Positions 16,197 through 23,869 of a stretch of 32,279 nucleotides of DNA are shown here, in pieces; within the stretch, counting starts at the first letter, position 1, and each line of letters begins with the position of its first letter. Location: positions 1-32,279 of the forward strand of contig UQVN01000006.1 of NCBI GenBank assembly GCA_900544525.1, given 5' to 3'. Made by a program: the position numbers and the translations under genes. The DNA comes from an uncultured Eubacteriales bacterium (lineage in GTDB: Bacteria > Bacillota > Clostridia > Lachnospirales > Lachnospiraceae). The notes below the pieces were generated by a model. The model searched no databases. It had not been told where the DNA came from and saw nothing but the letters and a program-made list of their open reading frames with translations.

Positions 16197-16616
16197 TTAC
16201 TTACCAGCTTTTGGTCTCTTAGCGCCGTATTTAGAACGAGCCTGACGACGGTTTGCTACACCTGCAGTATCTAATGTACCACGAACGATGTGATAACGAG
16301 TACCTGGTAAGTCTTTAACTCTACCACCACGGATAAGAACAACGCTATGTTCCTGAAGGTTGTGTCCTTCACCAGGGATGTAGCTAGTTACTTCGATTCC
16401 GTTAGAAAGACGAACTCTGGCAATTTTACGAAGAGCAGAGTTAGGTTTCTTAGGAGTCGCTGTTTTAACTGCTGTACACACACCTCTCTTCTGAGGAGCG
16501 CTTGCATCAGTTGTTTTCTTCTTTAAAGAGTTATATCCTTTCTGAAGAGCTGGTGCAGTACTTTTCTTTTCTACTGACTTTCTACCTTTTCTAACTAATT
16601 GGTTAAATGTTGGCAT
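16197..16616 (-). CDS. rpsL: Ribosomal protein S12
   Basis: A 139-residue S12 with the Gram-positive-type insertion after about residue 26. The decoding-site loops are present: TPKKPNSALRK with Lys56 (E. coli Lys42) and GGRVKDLPG with Lys101 (E. coli Lys87). Both are the streptomycin-sensitive wild-type residues. It monitors codon-anticodon pairing in the ribosomal A site. The start at 16616 follows GGAGGTGA; the open frame extends upstream to 16733 but only through the structured leader. It is the first gene of the str operon and has its own consensus promoter 170 nt upstream. Confidence 0.98.
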   Translation of the reverse strand: MPTFNQLVRKGRKSVEKKSTAPALQKGYNSLKKKTTDASAPQKRGVCTAVKTATPKKPNSALRKIARVRLSNGIEVTSYIPGEGHNLQEHSVVLIRGGRVKDLPGTRYHIVRGTLDTAGVANRRQARSKYGAKRPKAGK

Positions 16617-16776
16617 TCTTTTCACCTCCTGCAATATTTGTAAACTGTTGGTTGCTTGTTTACAAGCCTGTGCGCTAACATCATGAAAAGTAATCTTTTC
16701 ACGTCTGCGAGCAATCATCCTATAAGGCGTCACGCCTTACATGACTCGTTGTTCTCGCATAAAAAGTTACGCACAT
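16617..16776 (-). promoter_or_regulatory. Structured leader of the str operon
   Basis: The predicted 160-nt leader contains three hairpins: TAAGGCG (16723-16729 with 16733-16739), TGAAAAG (16684-16690 with 16695-16701), and TTGTAAAC (16638-16645 with 16658-16665). The last overlaps an alternative stem, GCTTG/CAAGC (16654-16667), and ends just before the ribosome binding site. The two forms exclude each other, which would allow a switch. Confidence 0.4.
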
Positions 16777-16782
16777 TTCTAG

Positions 16783-16811
16783 ATTATATTATCACTGGGG
16801 ATTTTTGTCAA
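16783..16811 (-). promoter_or_regulatory. Consensus sigma-A promoter of the str operon
   Basis: Perfect TTGACA (16806-16811) and perfect TATAAT (16783-16788) on the - strand with a 17-nt spacer. Transcription should start near 16776. The strength fits a translation-factor operon. Confidence 0.93.
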
Positions 16812-16853
16812 GGTGTTTTTCATGAATCTTTTATATTTTTTCCCCATTATTTT

Positions 16854-16935
16854 TTAGCGATTTCTAGAACTTTCTGTTGTAAATATTACTAAATTATGTA
16901 AAAATAGAATTAAACAAGAGATCTTAGCGATTTCT
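16854..16935. repeat. 12-bp direct repeat in the divergent regulatory region
   Basis: TTAGCGATTTCT occurs at 16854-16865 and again at 16924-16935, 70 bp apart start to start. It sits between the rpsL promoter and the + strand transglutaminase/pilus-like operon. The second copy touches the candidate -35 of that operon. Confidence 0.4.
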
Positions 16936-16963
16936 TAATTCTATATAAACTCTTAATTATAAT
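16935..16963 (+). promoter_or_regulatory. Candidate promoter of the type IV-like operon
   Basis: TTAATT (16935-16940) and TATAAT (16958-16963) are spaced 17 nt. The -35 is weak, so activation may be needed. It lies 41 nt before the first gene. Confidence 0.35.
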
Positions 16964-17003
16964 AATTAACAATTCTATTATTATAAGGAAAGCAGGTGAT
17001 TTT

Positions 17004-17927
17004 ATGCAAAGTACTTCCCTCACTATTGTTGGAAAGTTAAAGGCTCATAAAAACTGGATCTTCATTTTCTCTCTGGTTCTTATTCTACTAGCTTCCTTTG
17101 TTCTACCAACTTTAGAACCAATCTATGCTAAAGTCAAGGTTCCTGTAGCCTCTGGAAAAAAAGTATATAAAAACAACAATACCACCATTGATGCCTCTAA
17201 TCTATCTAGCGGTTATATTATGATTAAATATACAGGAAGTAATTCAAAAATTAAAGTTCGAATTACAAAAACAACAACCTATACTTACGATTTAAATGCA
17301 AGAAATAAGTACGAAACCTTCCCCCTTACAGAAGGAAATGGCACTTATAACATTAAAATCTTTGAAAACGTAAGTGGAAGCTCTTATGCTCAAATTGTAA
17401 GTCAAGACATCTCAGTTAAACTAAAAAACTCTTTAGAACCATTTCTCTATCCAAACCAGTTTTGTAATTATACTGCCAATTCGAAATCCGTAAAAAAAGC
17501 AACCTCTCTTGTAAAAAAAGAGAAAAACCAGCTGAATAAAGTAAAAAAAGTATATCAATATGTTTTAAAAACAGTTTCTTATGACTACCAAAAAGCAAAA
17601 ACGGTTCAAAGCGGATACTTACCAAATCCAGATAAAACATTAGCAACAAAAAAAGGCATTTGTTTTGACTATGCTTCCTTAATGACTTCCATGCTTCGCT
17701 CCCAAGGGATTCCAACAAAACTTGTAATTGGATATGCAGGAGATGTCTATCATGCATGGGTAAGTGTTTATATTAAAGGAAAAGGTTGGATCGACAACAT
17801 TATTTACTTTGATGGAAAAAGTTGGAGATATCTAGATCCTACTTTTGCTTCTACTGGAAAAAATAGTGCTTCCACAAAGAAGTATATCTCTAATTCTAAA
17901 AATTATTCGGCAAAATTTATTTATTAA
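17004..17927 (+). CDS. Exported transglutaminase-like protein
   Basis: A 307-residue protein with a hydrophobic segment at about 18-38 (signal peptide or anchor), a beta-rich region at about 45-140 and a C-terminal transglutaminase-like domain (about 160-285). The catalytic triad is visible: Cys220 in KGICFDYASL, His250 in YHAWV and Asp278 in YLDPTF. Bacterial members act as proteases, amidases or cross-linkers outside the cell; the substrate is unknown. The ATG follows AGGTGA. It is 43 nt upstream of the PilC-like gene on the same strand, so it probably belongs to the same operon. It might cross-link or process a surface protein exported nearby, which is inference. Confidence 0.82.
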   Translation: MQSTSLTIVGKLKAHKNWIFIFSLVLILLASFVLPTLEPIYAKVKVPVASGKKVYKNNNTTIDASNLSSGYIMIKYTGSNSKIKVRITKTTTYTYDLNARNKYETFPLTEGNGTYNIKIFENVSGSSYAQIVSQDISVKLKNSLEPFLYPNQFCNYTANSKSVKKATSLVKKEKNQLNKVKKVYQYVLKTVSYDYQKAKTVQSGYLPNPDKTLATKKGICFDYASLMTSMLRSQGIPTKLVIGYAGDVYHAWVSVYIKGKGWIDNIIYFDGKSWRYLDPTFASTGKNSASTKKYISNSKNYSAKFIY

Positions 17928-17970
17928 TGCTCTAACACAATTGATTATTACTATATAGAAAGGAGTTCCT

Positions 17971-19017
17971 ATGAAACAGACAACATTATTTACAGGCTTA
18001 ACACTCTCTCGCTTTTGCCTACAAATTTCCATGTTATTAAAATCTGCGACTCCTCTATCTGAAGGGTTGCTCTTAATGGCAAAAGATTCAGGGAACAAAG
18101 AACATAGCCAAATATTAAAAACTATGGCAGAACAACTAAATCAAGGAATCTCTTTTAGTCAAGCGATAAAAGAAACCTCTTGTTTCCCTCCTTATGTCCT
18201 CTACATGACTTTATTAGGCGAACGGACAGGAACGCTAGATATTACTATGGAACGTTTATCTGAATATTATGAACAAGAGCATTATACCAATGAAAACTTA
18301 CGAAGAGCGATTACCTCTCCAACCATTATGCTAATGATGTTAATGGCAATTCTTTTTGTTCTATTTACAAAAGTTATGCCCTTATTTACTGGTGTTTATA
18401 CACAACTTGGCGCTAGCATTCCTAAAGTTGCAACGATTGCTATTGAAGTAGGAGGAATTTTAAGCGGTATTGCACTGATCTTATCCTTTCTTTTATTACT
18501 CCTCTTCCTTTTTATATGGTTCCATTCTCACCAAAATAAGGAAAATGCTTTCATTCAAAAACTTTTCTCTCTGATTGAAAGACATTCTTCTATTTCGTCC
18601 TCCATTGGACTCCATCGTTTCTGCTCTATTATGGCAACGGCTTATCCCTGTGGCCTAGATCTAAAAAATGCTTGCTCCCTTGCAGAACGGATCGTTACGA
18701 ACAAAACAATTCAAGAAAAAATCAAACAGTGTTCCTCTGCATTAAATGATGGAAAAAGTTTTAGTGAGGCAGTGGAACAAGCACAACTTTTCACTGACTT
18801 TGATTTGCAAATGGTAAAAACAGGAACAGCTACTGGTCAATTAGAACCTGTCCTTCGCCATCTTGATGAAAACTATGAACGATACACTCATGAAGCCATT
18901 CAAAATTTAATCTCTCGGCTAGAACCAATGATTGTTTTCATTCTTGCTCTTGCAACAGGAATGGTATTGCTCTCTGTTATGTTACCATTAGTTGGCGTCC
19001 TATCTGCTATTGGATAA
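17971..19017 (+). CDS. PilC/GspF-family inner-membrane platform protein
   Basis: A 348-residue protein with two T2SSF repeats. Each has a cytoplasmic helical part; membrane segments lie at about 110-135, 155-185 and 320-345. The family features MTLLGERTGTLD and MVKTGTATGQLEPVL are present in the two halves. It is shorter than typical PilC (about 400) because the N-terminal extension is missing. In type IV pili and type II secretion this protein sits in the membrane and couples the ATPase to pilin assembly or removal. The ATG follows AAAGGAG. The operon continues with small pilin-like genes and a PilT-like ATPase gene. Confidence 0.9.
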   Translation: MKQTTLFTGLTLSRFCLQISMLLKSATPLSEGLLLMAKDSGNKEHSQILKTMAEQLNQGISFSQAIKETSCFPPYVLYMTLLGERTGTLDITMERLSEYYEQEHYTNENLRRAITSPTIMLMMLMAILFVLFTKVMPLFTGVYTQLGASIPKVATIAIEVGGILSGIALILSFLLLLLFLFIWFHSHQNKENAFIQKLFSLIERHSSISSSIGLHRFCSIMATAYPCGLDLKNACSLAERIVTNKTIQEKIKQCSSALNDGKSFSEAVEQAQLFTDFDLQMVKTGTATGQLEPVLRHLDENYERYTHEAIQNLISRLEPMIVFILALATGMVLLSVMLPLVGVLSAIG

Positions 19018-19035
19018 GAGAAAGGAGTTACTACA

Positions 19036-19377
19036 ATGAAGACAACAAAAAGAAAAAGGAGCGCTATTTTTTTCTCTATCCTAATTTTTATGGCTCTCCT
19101 TGTTTTTCTTATGATAGTCTTTCCTAAAATGACTCAAAAAGCATTGGAGGAAAAGCAACGGACATTAGAAGATGCCCTTAACCGGGCCAGCATTCAATGC
19201 TATGCAATCGAAGGGAGATATCCACCTAGTGTGGAATATTTAGAAGAACATTATGGAGTCGTTATCGATCACAAGCGATTTACCGTATTTTACGATGGAT
19301 GGGCAGATAACGTAATGCCAGATATTACGGTGATTAGTCTTGACTCTTTGAAAGGAGGTTCGTATGAGACAGAGTAA
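19036..19377 (+). CDS. GspG-like pseudopilin without cleavage motif
   Basis: A 113-residue protein with a basic N-terminus, one transmembrane helix (about 10-30) and a small C-terminal domain containing IQCYAIEGRYP, a segment seen in GspG/PilE-like proteins of Clostridia. The canonical prepilin peptidase site (Gly before Phe, Glu at +5) is missing, so it may stay uncleaved in the membrane. It has a single Cys in the visible domain. The ATG follows AAAGGAG, 18 nt after the PilC-like gene. Its end overlaps the next gene by 14 nt. I place it as a pilin-like component of the same machine; its function is inferred from context. Confidence 0.7.
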   Translation: MKTTKRKRSAIFFSILIFMALLVFLMIVFPKMTQKALEEKQRTLEDALNRASIQCYAIEGRYPPSVEYLEEHYGVVIDHKRFTVFYDGWADNVMPDITVISLDSLKGGSYETE

Positions 19378-19873
19378 TACTTCTTCAGAACATTCTGGAA
19401 AAATGAGTCTTATCTTCTCTTTACTCCTTTTAGTAGTCTTTCTATTAAGCACTATCTTCTTGCTTCTAATTGGAAGTCAGGTTTATCAAAATATTCGGGA
19501 ACGAAATAGTGATTCTTTTTATTCCGATACCGCCTCCAATTATATTGTAAATAAAATACGACAAATGGATTCACAAGATGCCATTGAAATCCGAAAAGAA
19601 GATGGACAGGACATATTAGTCATTACAACAGAGCAAAATGAAGATAAATTTGAAACATGGATCTATACAAAAGACGGGTCTTTGATGGAATTGTATGCCC
19701 CCAACAATAGTGGCCTTACACTAAAAGATGGTCTTCCTATTCTTCCTTGTTCTAACGTATCTTTTACTTTTGACACAGGGAAAAATCTCCTTGGAATTAC
19801 AGTAGAAACAAATAAAAAAACTTCCCATACCATTCATCTATTGCTTCGAAGCAATTATGACAAACTAACATAA
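19364..19873 (+). CDS. Pilin-like single-TM protein (DUF4860-like)
   Basis: A 169-residue protein with a polar N-terminus, a transmembrane helix at about 14-37 and a beta-rich extracellular part. The latter contains alternating strands such as DILVITTEQNE and FETWIYTKDGS, which resemble GspJ/PilW-type minor pseudopilins. I recall proteins of this kind being labelled DUF4860 in Lachnospiraceae, from memory only. There is no prepilin cleavage site. The ATG lies five bases after AAAGGAGGT and overlaps the preceding gene, so translation is probably coupled. Confidence 0.65.
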   Translation: MRQSNTSSEHSGKMSLIFSLLLLVVFLLSTIFLLLIGSQVYQNIRERNSDSFYSDTASNYIVNKIRQMDSQDAIEIRKEDGQDILVITTEQNEDKFETWIYTKDGSLMELYAPNNSGLTLKDGLPILPCSNVSFTFDTGKNLLGITVETNKKTSHTIHLLLRSNYDKLT

Positions 19874-19890
19874 ATAAGGAGGATTTTCCA

Positions 19891-20310
19891 TTGAAAAAAA
19901 ACTATAGAGAAAACTTTCAACAACAAAGACCTTCTTATGCATTTCTTATGGAAATGCTATGGGTTTGTGTTTTTTTTGCTATCTGTGCAGGAATTTTCGC
20001 CCTACTTTTTGTAAAAGCCGATCGAATAAGCACAAGTGCCAAAGATTTAAGCTATGCAATTGCTCTTTCTCAAAGCAAAATAGAGACTGCTTTTGCAGAA
20101 ATAGAACAGCATGCTGATAAAGACATCGAATATTACACTTCCACTTGGCAACCAACAACCAAGGATAATGATGATTGTTATGCCACAGTTACAACGACTT
20201 ATTCAAAAGACCAAGATATTGTTACGGTATCTGTTGTAATCACTCAAATTGGACAAACAGAACCCATCTATGAATTAACAGGTTCTCACTATTTGCCAGA
20301 CCAACGATGA
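19891..20310 (+). CDS. Minor pilin-like single-TM protein
   Basis: A 139-residue protein starting at TTG, ten bases after AAGGAGG. Residues about 16-45 form one transmembrane helix that opens with YAFLMEML. The Glu is placed as in type IV pilins (position +5 if cut before Ala), but the essential Gly at -1 is a Tyr. The helix continues into a long amphipathic stretch and a small beta domain, as in GspI/PilV-type minor pilins. It follows the DUF4860-like gene by 17 nt. The role is inferred from order and topology. Confidence 0.65.
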   Translation: MKKNYRENFQQQRPSYAFLMEMLWVCVFFAICAGIFALLFVKADRISTSAKDLSYAIALSQSKIETAFAEIEQHADKDIEYYTSTWQPTTKDNDDCYATVTTTYSKDQDIVTVSVVITQIGQTEPIYELTGSHYLPDQR

Positions 20311-20380
20311 GAAATACGCTTTGCAAACTTCTCACGTTCCTAAAAATATAAACAACTTATAAAGGAGGCAGACTTACACT

Positions 20381-20833
20381 ATGAAAAGACAAGTAGTAAC
20401 AAGTCGTATCCAAATAGGCACAGCTACCATTTTATTTCTTTTCATCATTATATGCCTTGCAGTATTTTCTCTATTAAGTGCTAGTGACGCTCGTTCTTCT
20501 CTTACTTTTTCCAAACGTCATGGAACATTTGTAAAGGAATATTACAAGACAGATGCTATCGCTCAACAATGGATTCAAACTGTGGATCAGGAAATGGAGC
20601 AAGGAACTTCTGCTTCAAAGGCAGTAGAAAAAGCGACTCAACAATCTTCTCTTTCTTCTTCTATTACAACTAAGGTTAAAAAACAAACTCTTTACGCCTC
20701 TTTTCCACTTGGAGAAGAACAGGAATTACAAGTCACATTAAAAACCTCTGATCGCAGTGTTTTACGCTACGAAGTCCACAATCAAACACAATATGAAATC
20801 GATCAAGATCTTCCAGTTTTTACGGGAGAATAA
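20381..20833 (+). CDS. Single-TM protein of the type IV-like operon
   Basis: A 150-residue protein with a basic N-terminus, a transmembrane helix at about 11-34 and a small extracytoplasmic domain of mixed helix and strand. I do not recognise a family. Size, topology and position between minor-pilin-like genes and the ATPase suggest a GspK- or PilX-like part, without the Glu at +5. A preceding AAAGGAGG gives a good ribosome binding site. The 70-nt gap before it holds no obvious promoter. Confidence 0.6.
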   Translation: MKRQVVTSRIQIGTATILFLFIIICLAVFSLLSASDARSSLTFSKRHGTFVKEYYKTDAIAQQWIQTVDQEMEQGTSASKAVEKATQQSSLSSSITTKVKKQTLYASFPLGEEQELQVTLKTSDRSVLRYEVHNQTQYEIDQDLPVFTGE

Positions 20834-20856
20834 ACGACGGGAAAGGATATGCCTTT

Positions 20857-21912
20857 ATGATAGAACAGATTTTAGAACAAGCAGTTAAAATGAATGCCTC
20901 TGACATTTTTATGATCTCTGGTATGCCAGTCTCCATTAAAATAAATGGTACTATCCAGCACTTAAATGAAGAAAAAATCTATCCTGATACGTTGGATAAT
21001 TATATAAAAGAAATCTATCATTTGAGCCATGAACGCAGTATGGAACAAGTCTTGACTCATGGAGATGATGACTTCTCCTTTTCTATTCCTGGGCTCTCTC
21101 GCTTCCGTGTTAGCGTTCTAAAACAACGTGGCTCTCTTGGAGCAGTCATTCGTATCGTCCAATTTACTTTACCAGATCCAAATGATATCTACATTCCAGA
21201 TGCAGTTATGAATATCGCAAATATGCGAAAAGGATTTGTATTAATTACAGGGGCTGCTGGAAATGGAAAATCCACAACGCTTGCCTGCATTATCGATCGT
21301 ATCAATAATACAAGAAATGCTCATGTTATCACCCTTGAAGACCCAATTGAATACTTACATCGCCATAACAAATCTGTCGTTACCCAAAGAGAAATTGGAC
21401 AGGATACGGATAGCTATGTAGATGGATTAAGAGCATGCCTAAGACAGGCACCAGATGTTATTTTACTAGGAGAAATGCGTGACTATGAGACCATTCGCAC
21501 GGCTATCACAGCTGCTGAAACTGGCCACCTTGTTATTTCTACCCTTCATACCACAGGAGCTAGCGATACCATCGATCGCATCATTGATGTATTTCCACCA
21601 GATGCTCAACAACAAATTCGGGTTCAGCTAGCTATGGTATTACAGATGATTGTTTCTCAGCAGCTCGTCCCTTCTACAGACGGTCGTCTGATTCCAGCCT
21701 TTGAAATCATGCCTGTTACTGATGCAATTCGAACTATGATCCGAGAATCTAAAAGCCATCAAATCTCAAATGTCATTGCCACAGGCAGCACAGATGGAAT
21801 GATTAGTATGAATAATAGCCTACAAGAATTACAGAGAAAAGGGCTTATTACTGAAGAGACAAGAAAGAAATATAGTCTTATGTCTCAACAACCAATGACA
21901 TTCCGCCTCTAA
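20857..21912 (+). CDS. pilT: PilT-type secretion/retraction ATPase
   Basis: A 351-residue hexameric ATPase. It has an N-terminal PAS-like domain (about 1-100), Walker A GAAGNGKS (132-139), an Asp box ITLEDPIEY (158-166), a Walker B region LLGEMRD with Glu206, and a His box GHLVISTLH (223-231). The C-terminal AIRTMIRE (290-297) corresponds to the AIRNLIRE motif specific to PilT retraction ATPases. Length is normal for PilT and too short for PilB/GspE. No tetracysteine zinc motif is present. It is the only ATPase in the operon, so either it also powers assembly or a PilB lies elsewhere. It is the last gene before a strong terminator. Confidence 0.9.
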   Translation: MIEQILEQAVKMNASDIFMISGMPVSIKINGTIQHLNEEKIYPDTLDNYIKEIYHLSHERSMEQVLTHGDDDFSFSIPGLSRFRVSVLKQRGSLGAVIRIVQFTLPDPNDIYIPDAVMNIANMRKGFVLITGAAGNGKSTTLACIIDRINNTRNAHVITLEDPIEYLHRHNKSVVTQREIGQDTDSYVDGLRACLRQAPDVILLGEMRDYETIRTAITAAETGHLVISTLHTTGASDTIDRIIDVFPPDAQQQIRVQLAMVLQMIVSQQLVPSTDGRLIPAFEIMPVTDAIRTMIRESKSHQISNVIATGSTDGMISMNNSLQELQRKGLITEETRKKYSLMSQQPMTFRL

Positions 21913-21928
21913 TGTTAAAAGATAACAG

Positions 21929-21968
21929 AAAAAGCCATTGCTCCTTTTCTAAGAAACAATGGCTTTTT
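21929..21968. terminator. Bidirectional terminator between converging operons
   Basis: AAAAAGCCATTG (21929-21940) pairs perfectly with 21957-21968. A T-run follows on each strand. It ends the type IV-like operon (+) and the sortase pilus operon (-). Confidence 0.92.
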
Positions 21969-21975
21969 TATTCTT

Positions 21976-22566
21976 TTATTCTTCGACTTTTGCACATCGA
22001 ACGGCATAACGGCTCTGTCCACCATAAGTACAACTAAATAATGTCAAATCCCAACCATCACCAACTTTCTCTTCCATTCCTTGAATATCCGTTCCTTCAA
22101 TAATTTCTATATTGAGTACTTCATACTCTTGTGTATTTCCTATTGTGTCGGTAAACTCCACTGGATCTCCTATTTCTAATGATTTTAATAATCCAAATCC
22201 AGTGCTATAGTTATGCCCAGCAATAATCATATTATCTTTTAAATAAGAGCCTTTATATCGGCATGGAGCAATTTTTAACAAATCATCACTCCAACTCTTC
22301 AAGATTGGAAATTCTTTATCTACAGTTGGAAGAGAAAGAATTCCAATATATTCATAACCATCAATTGTTACGGATTGGAGTTGCTTTGGTAATTCTTTTT
22401 CTTTCCGTTTTACTGGCACAACCACTTGCTCCATTTCCTCCATAACCTCTGATATTACTTGTTCGGATTGTCTTTCCTGCCATTTATTATATCCCATCAA
22501 ACCAATAGCACTTAATAAAAGTAAGAAACCAACTACCATACAGATTGGTCCACGTTTACTCTTCAT
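21976..22566 (-). CDS. Sortase, probably pilus-anchoring
   Basis: A 196-residue sortase. An N-terminal membrane anchor (about 8-26) leads to the beta-barrel with catalytic His118 (IIAGHNY), Cys179 (LTLFSCTYGG) and Arg186. The class is uncertain: it is short, has no C-terminal membrane segment and lacks the class C TLVTCTPY signature. The start at 22566 is preferred over the open frame to 22608, since GGAAGAGAG precedes it and it overlaps the previous gene by only 11 nt. As the last gene of the pilus operon it may attach the finished pilus or the minor pilin to the wall, while the class C enzyme polymerises pilin. That division of labour is known from other Gram-positive pili and is inferred here. 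Confidence 0.85.
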   Translation of the reverse strand: MKSKRGPICMVVGFLLLLSAIGLMGYNKWQERQSEQVISEVMEEMEQVVVPVKRKEKELPKQLQSVTIDGYEYIGILSLPTVDKEFPILKSWSDDLLKIAPCRYKGSYLKDNMIIAGHNYSTGFGLLKSLEIGDPVEFTDTIGNTQEYEVLNIEIIEGTDIQGMEEKVGDGWDLTLFSCTYGGQSRYAVRCAKVEE

Positions 22567-23869
22567 GATGTTCTTCTCTCTTCCTTTTATTTTGATCAAA
22601 CCAACCAAAAGTAAAAATCACAACACCTGCTATTGCCAAGATAGGAATTGGCCATTGTAACAGTCCTGTTTGTGGCAGTCTTGATAATGGAACTTCGTTA
22701 TCATTGATGGTCTCTGTTGGCGTTTGATTACTACCACCTCCGCCTCCACTTCCGTTTCCATCTCCTGGATTAAAACTTCCACCTGGAGTCTGATTATCTG
22801 GAATATCTTCTGCTGGAATATTTGGGGTATCTGGATCTGGATCTTCCCCATCGGTATCTTCTCCACCACCTGGTCTATCACCACCAGGAGTTTCATTATC
22901 ATCAATAGTCTCTGTATAAGTATTTTCTACTGTTAATTCTGTTCCGCTTCCACCATAGGTTACCGTATAAGGAGCCGCAACACCCGTTTCCACAACAGAC
23001 CATGTACCACCAGATTGTAGTCCTGTCCATGTATAACGCCAATTGTTCTCTGCATTCAACTCTTGTCCATCGATAAAATTCCCATCACGGTATAAATTCA
23101 CGTGAATTCTCTCTGGACGAGAATCTTCATTATCAGCATCATTCCAAACTTTCACAACAGAAACAGTCTCCATTGTAGGATCGGGATCTGGAGTTGGGTC
23201 GGGATCTGGAGTTGGAGTCGGATCTGGCCCTGGATCAGGAGTGGAAGTATCTATTTTTCCATATTTAATTTCCACTGTGACATCATAGTCCAAAAAATTA
23301 TTTCCATTTTGATCGACTTCCATATTAGGCAATGCCATTAAAAATGGAGCAACCGTATATCGATAAGAACCAACCATTGTTTGATCGCCAACAACCAAAT
23401 AAAGCCCTGTAGACATTTTTTGTTCTGCTGTACCTTCAAATACAAGCTGTCCATCTACCGTTGTGCCTGTCTTCATTGGATTAATCTTGTCTTCTGAAGC
23501 TACTGGTGCATCAGGCTTATCCGCATTGTGATCCATAATGTATTTTGCAAATGCATCTGCCGCCTTTTTCCATTCTTCATTGGTTGTAAGCCCTTGATAT
23601 TTGACACCAGAATCTTTAAATTCATCTGTGGCTGTAAAAATTCCATTGCCATCTACAGTTGCTATCTGATATAGCGAAAATCTGGCTCCATTAATAGAGG
23701 TATCTCCATCTTTGTATCGTAGTGTTAATGATGTAGACTCGTTTACATCAATGGATTCATTGGCTGTCGTCTTTGCATATACGCTAGAAAATGTTGACAT
23801 ACAATAGGTGAAAATCACACATAAGGTAACTAGAAATACAGTTACTATTTTTCTTCCTCTTCTAAACAC
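22556..23869 (-). CDS. LPQTG-anchored minor pilin with Cna-B domain
   Basis: About 437 residues. A signal peptide (about 1-33), an N-terminal SpaA/FctA-like domain (about 40-205), an Asp-Pro-Thr repeat linker (about 210-235), a Cna-B domain (about 238-320) starting at TVSVVKVWND with a closing ETGV, then a Gly/Asp/Pro-rich linker. At the end come LPQTG, a hydrophobic helix and a charged tail. Cna-B Lys and Glu residues suggest an isopeptide bond. The start is uncertain: GTG at 23869 has AAGGTGAGG at good spacing and overlaps the upstream stop by 8 nt; GTG at 23878 is the alternative. It is probably an accessory or basal pilin, since its linker-rich C-terminus resembles wall-spanning anchors. 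Confidence 0.85.
   Translation of the reverse strand: MFRRGRKIVTVFLVTLCVIFTYCMSTFSSVYAKTTANESIDVNESTSLTLRYKDGDTSINGARFSLYQIATVDGNGIFTATDEFKDSGVKYQGLTTNEEWKKAADAFAKYIMDHNADKPDAPVASEDKINPMKTGTTVDGQLVFEGTAEQKMSTGLYLVVGDQTMVGSYRYTVAPFLMALPNMEVDQNGNNFLDYDVTVEIKYGKIDTSTPDPGPDPTPTPDPDPTPDPDPTMETVSVVKVWNDADNEDSRPERIHVNLYRDGNFIDGQELNAENNWRYTWTGLQSGGTWSVVETGVAAPYTVTYGGSGTELTVENTYTETIDDNETPGGDRPGGGEDTDGEDPDPDTPNIPAEDIPDNQTPGGSFNPGDGNGSGGGGGSNQTPTETINDNEVPLSRLPQTGLLQWPIPILAIAGVVIFTFGWFDQNKRKREEHHEE

Noticed and set aside
16617..16733. N-terminal extension of S12 in the same frame
   Set aside because: It runs through the hairpin leader, S12 homologues do not have it, and the ideal ribosome binding site points to 16616.
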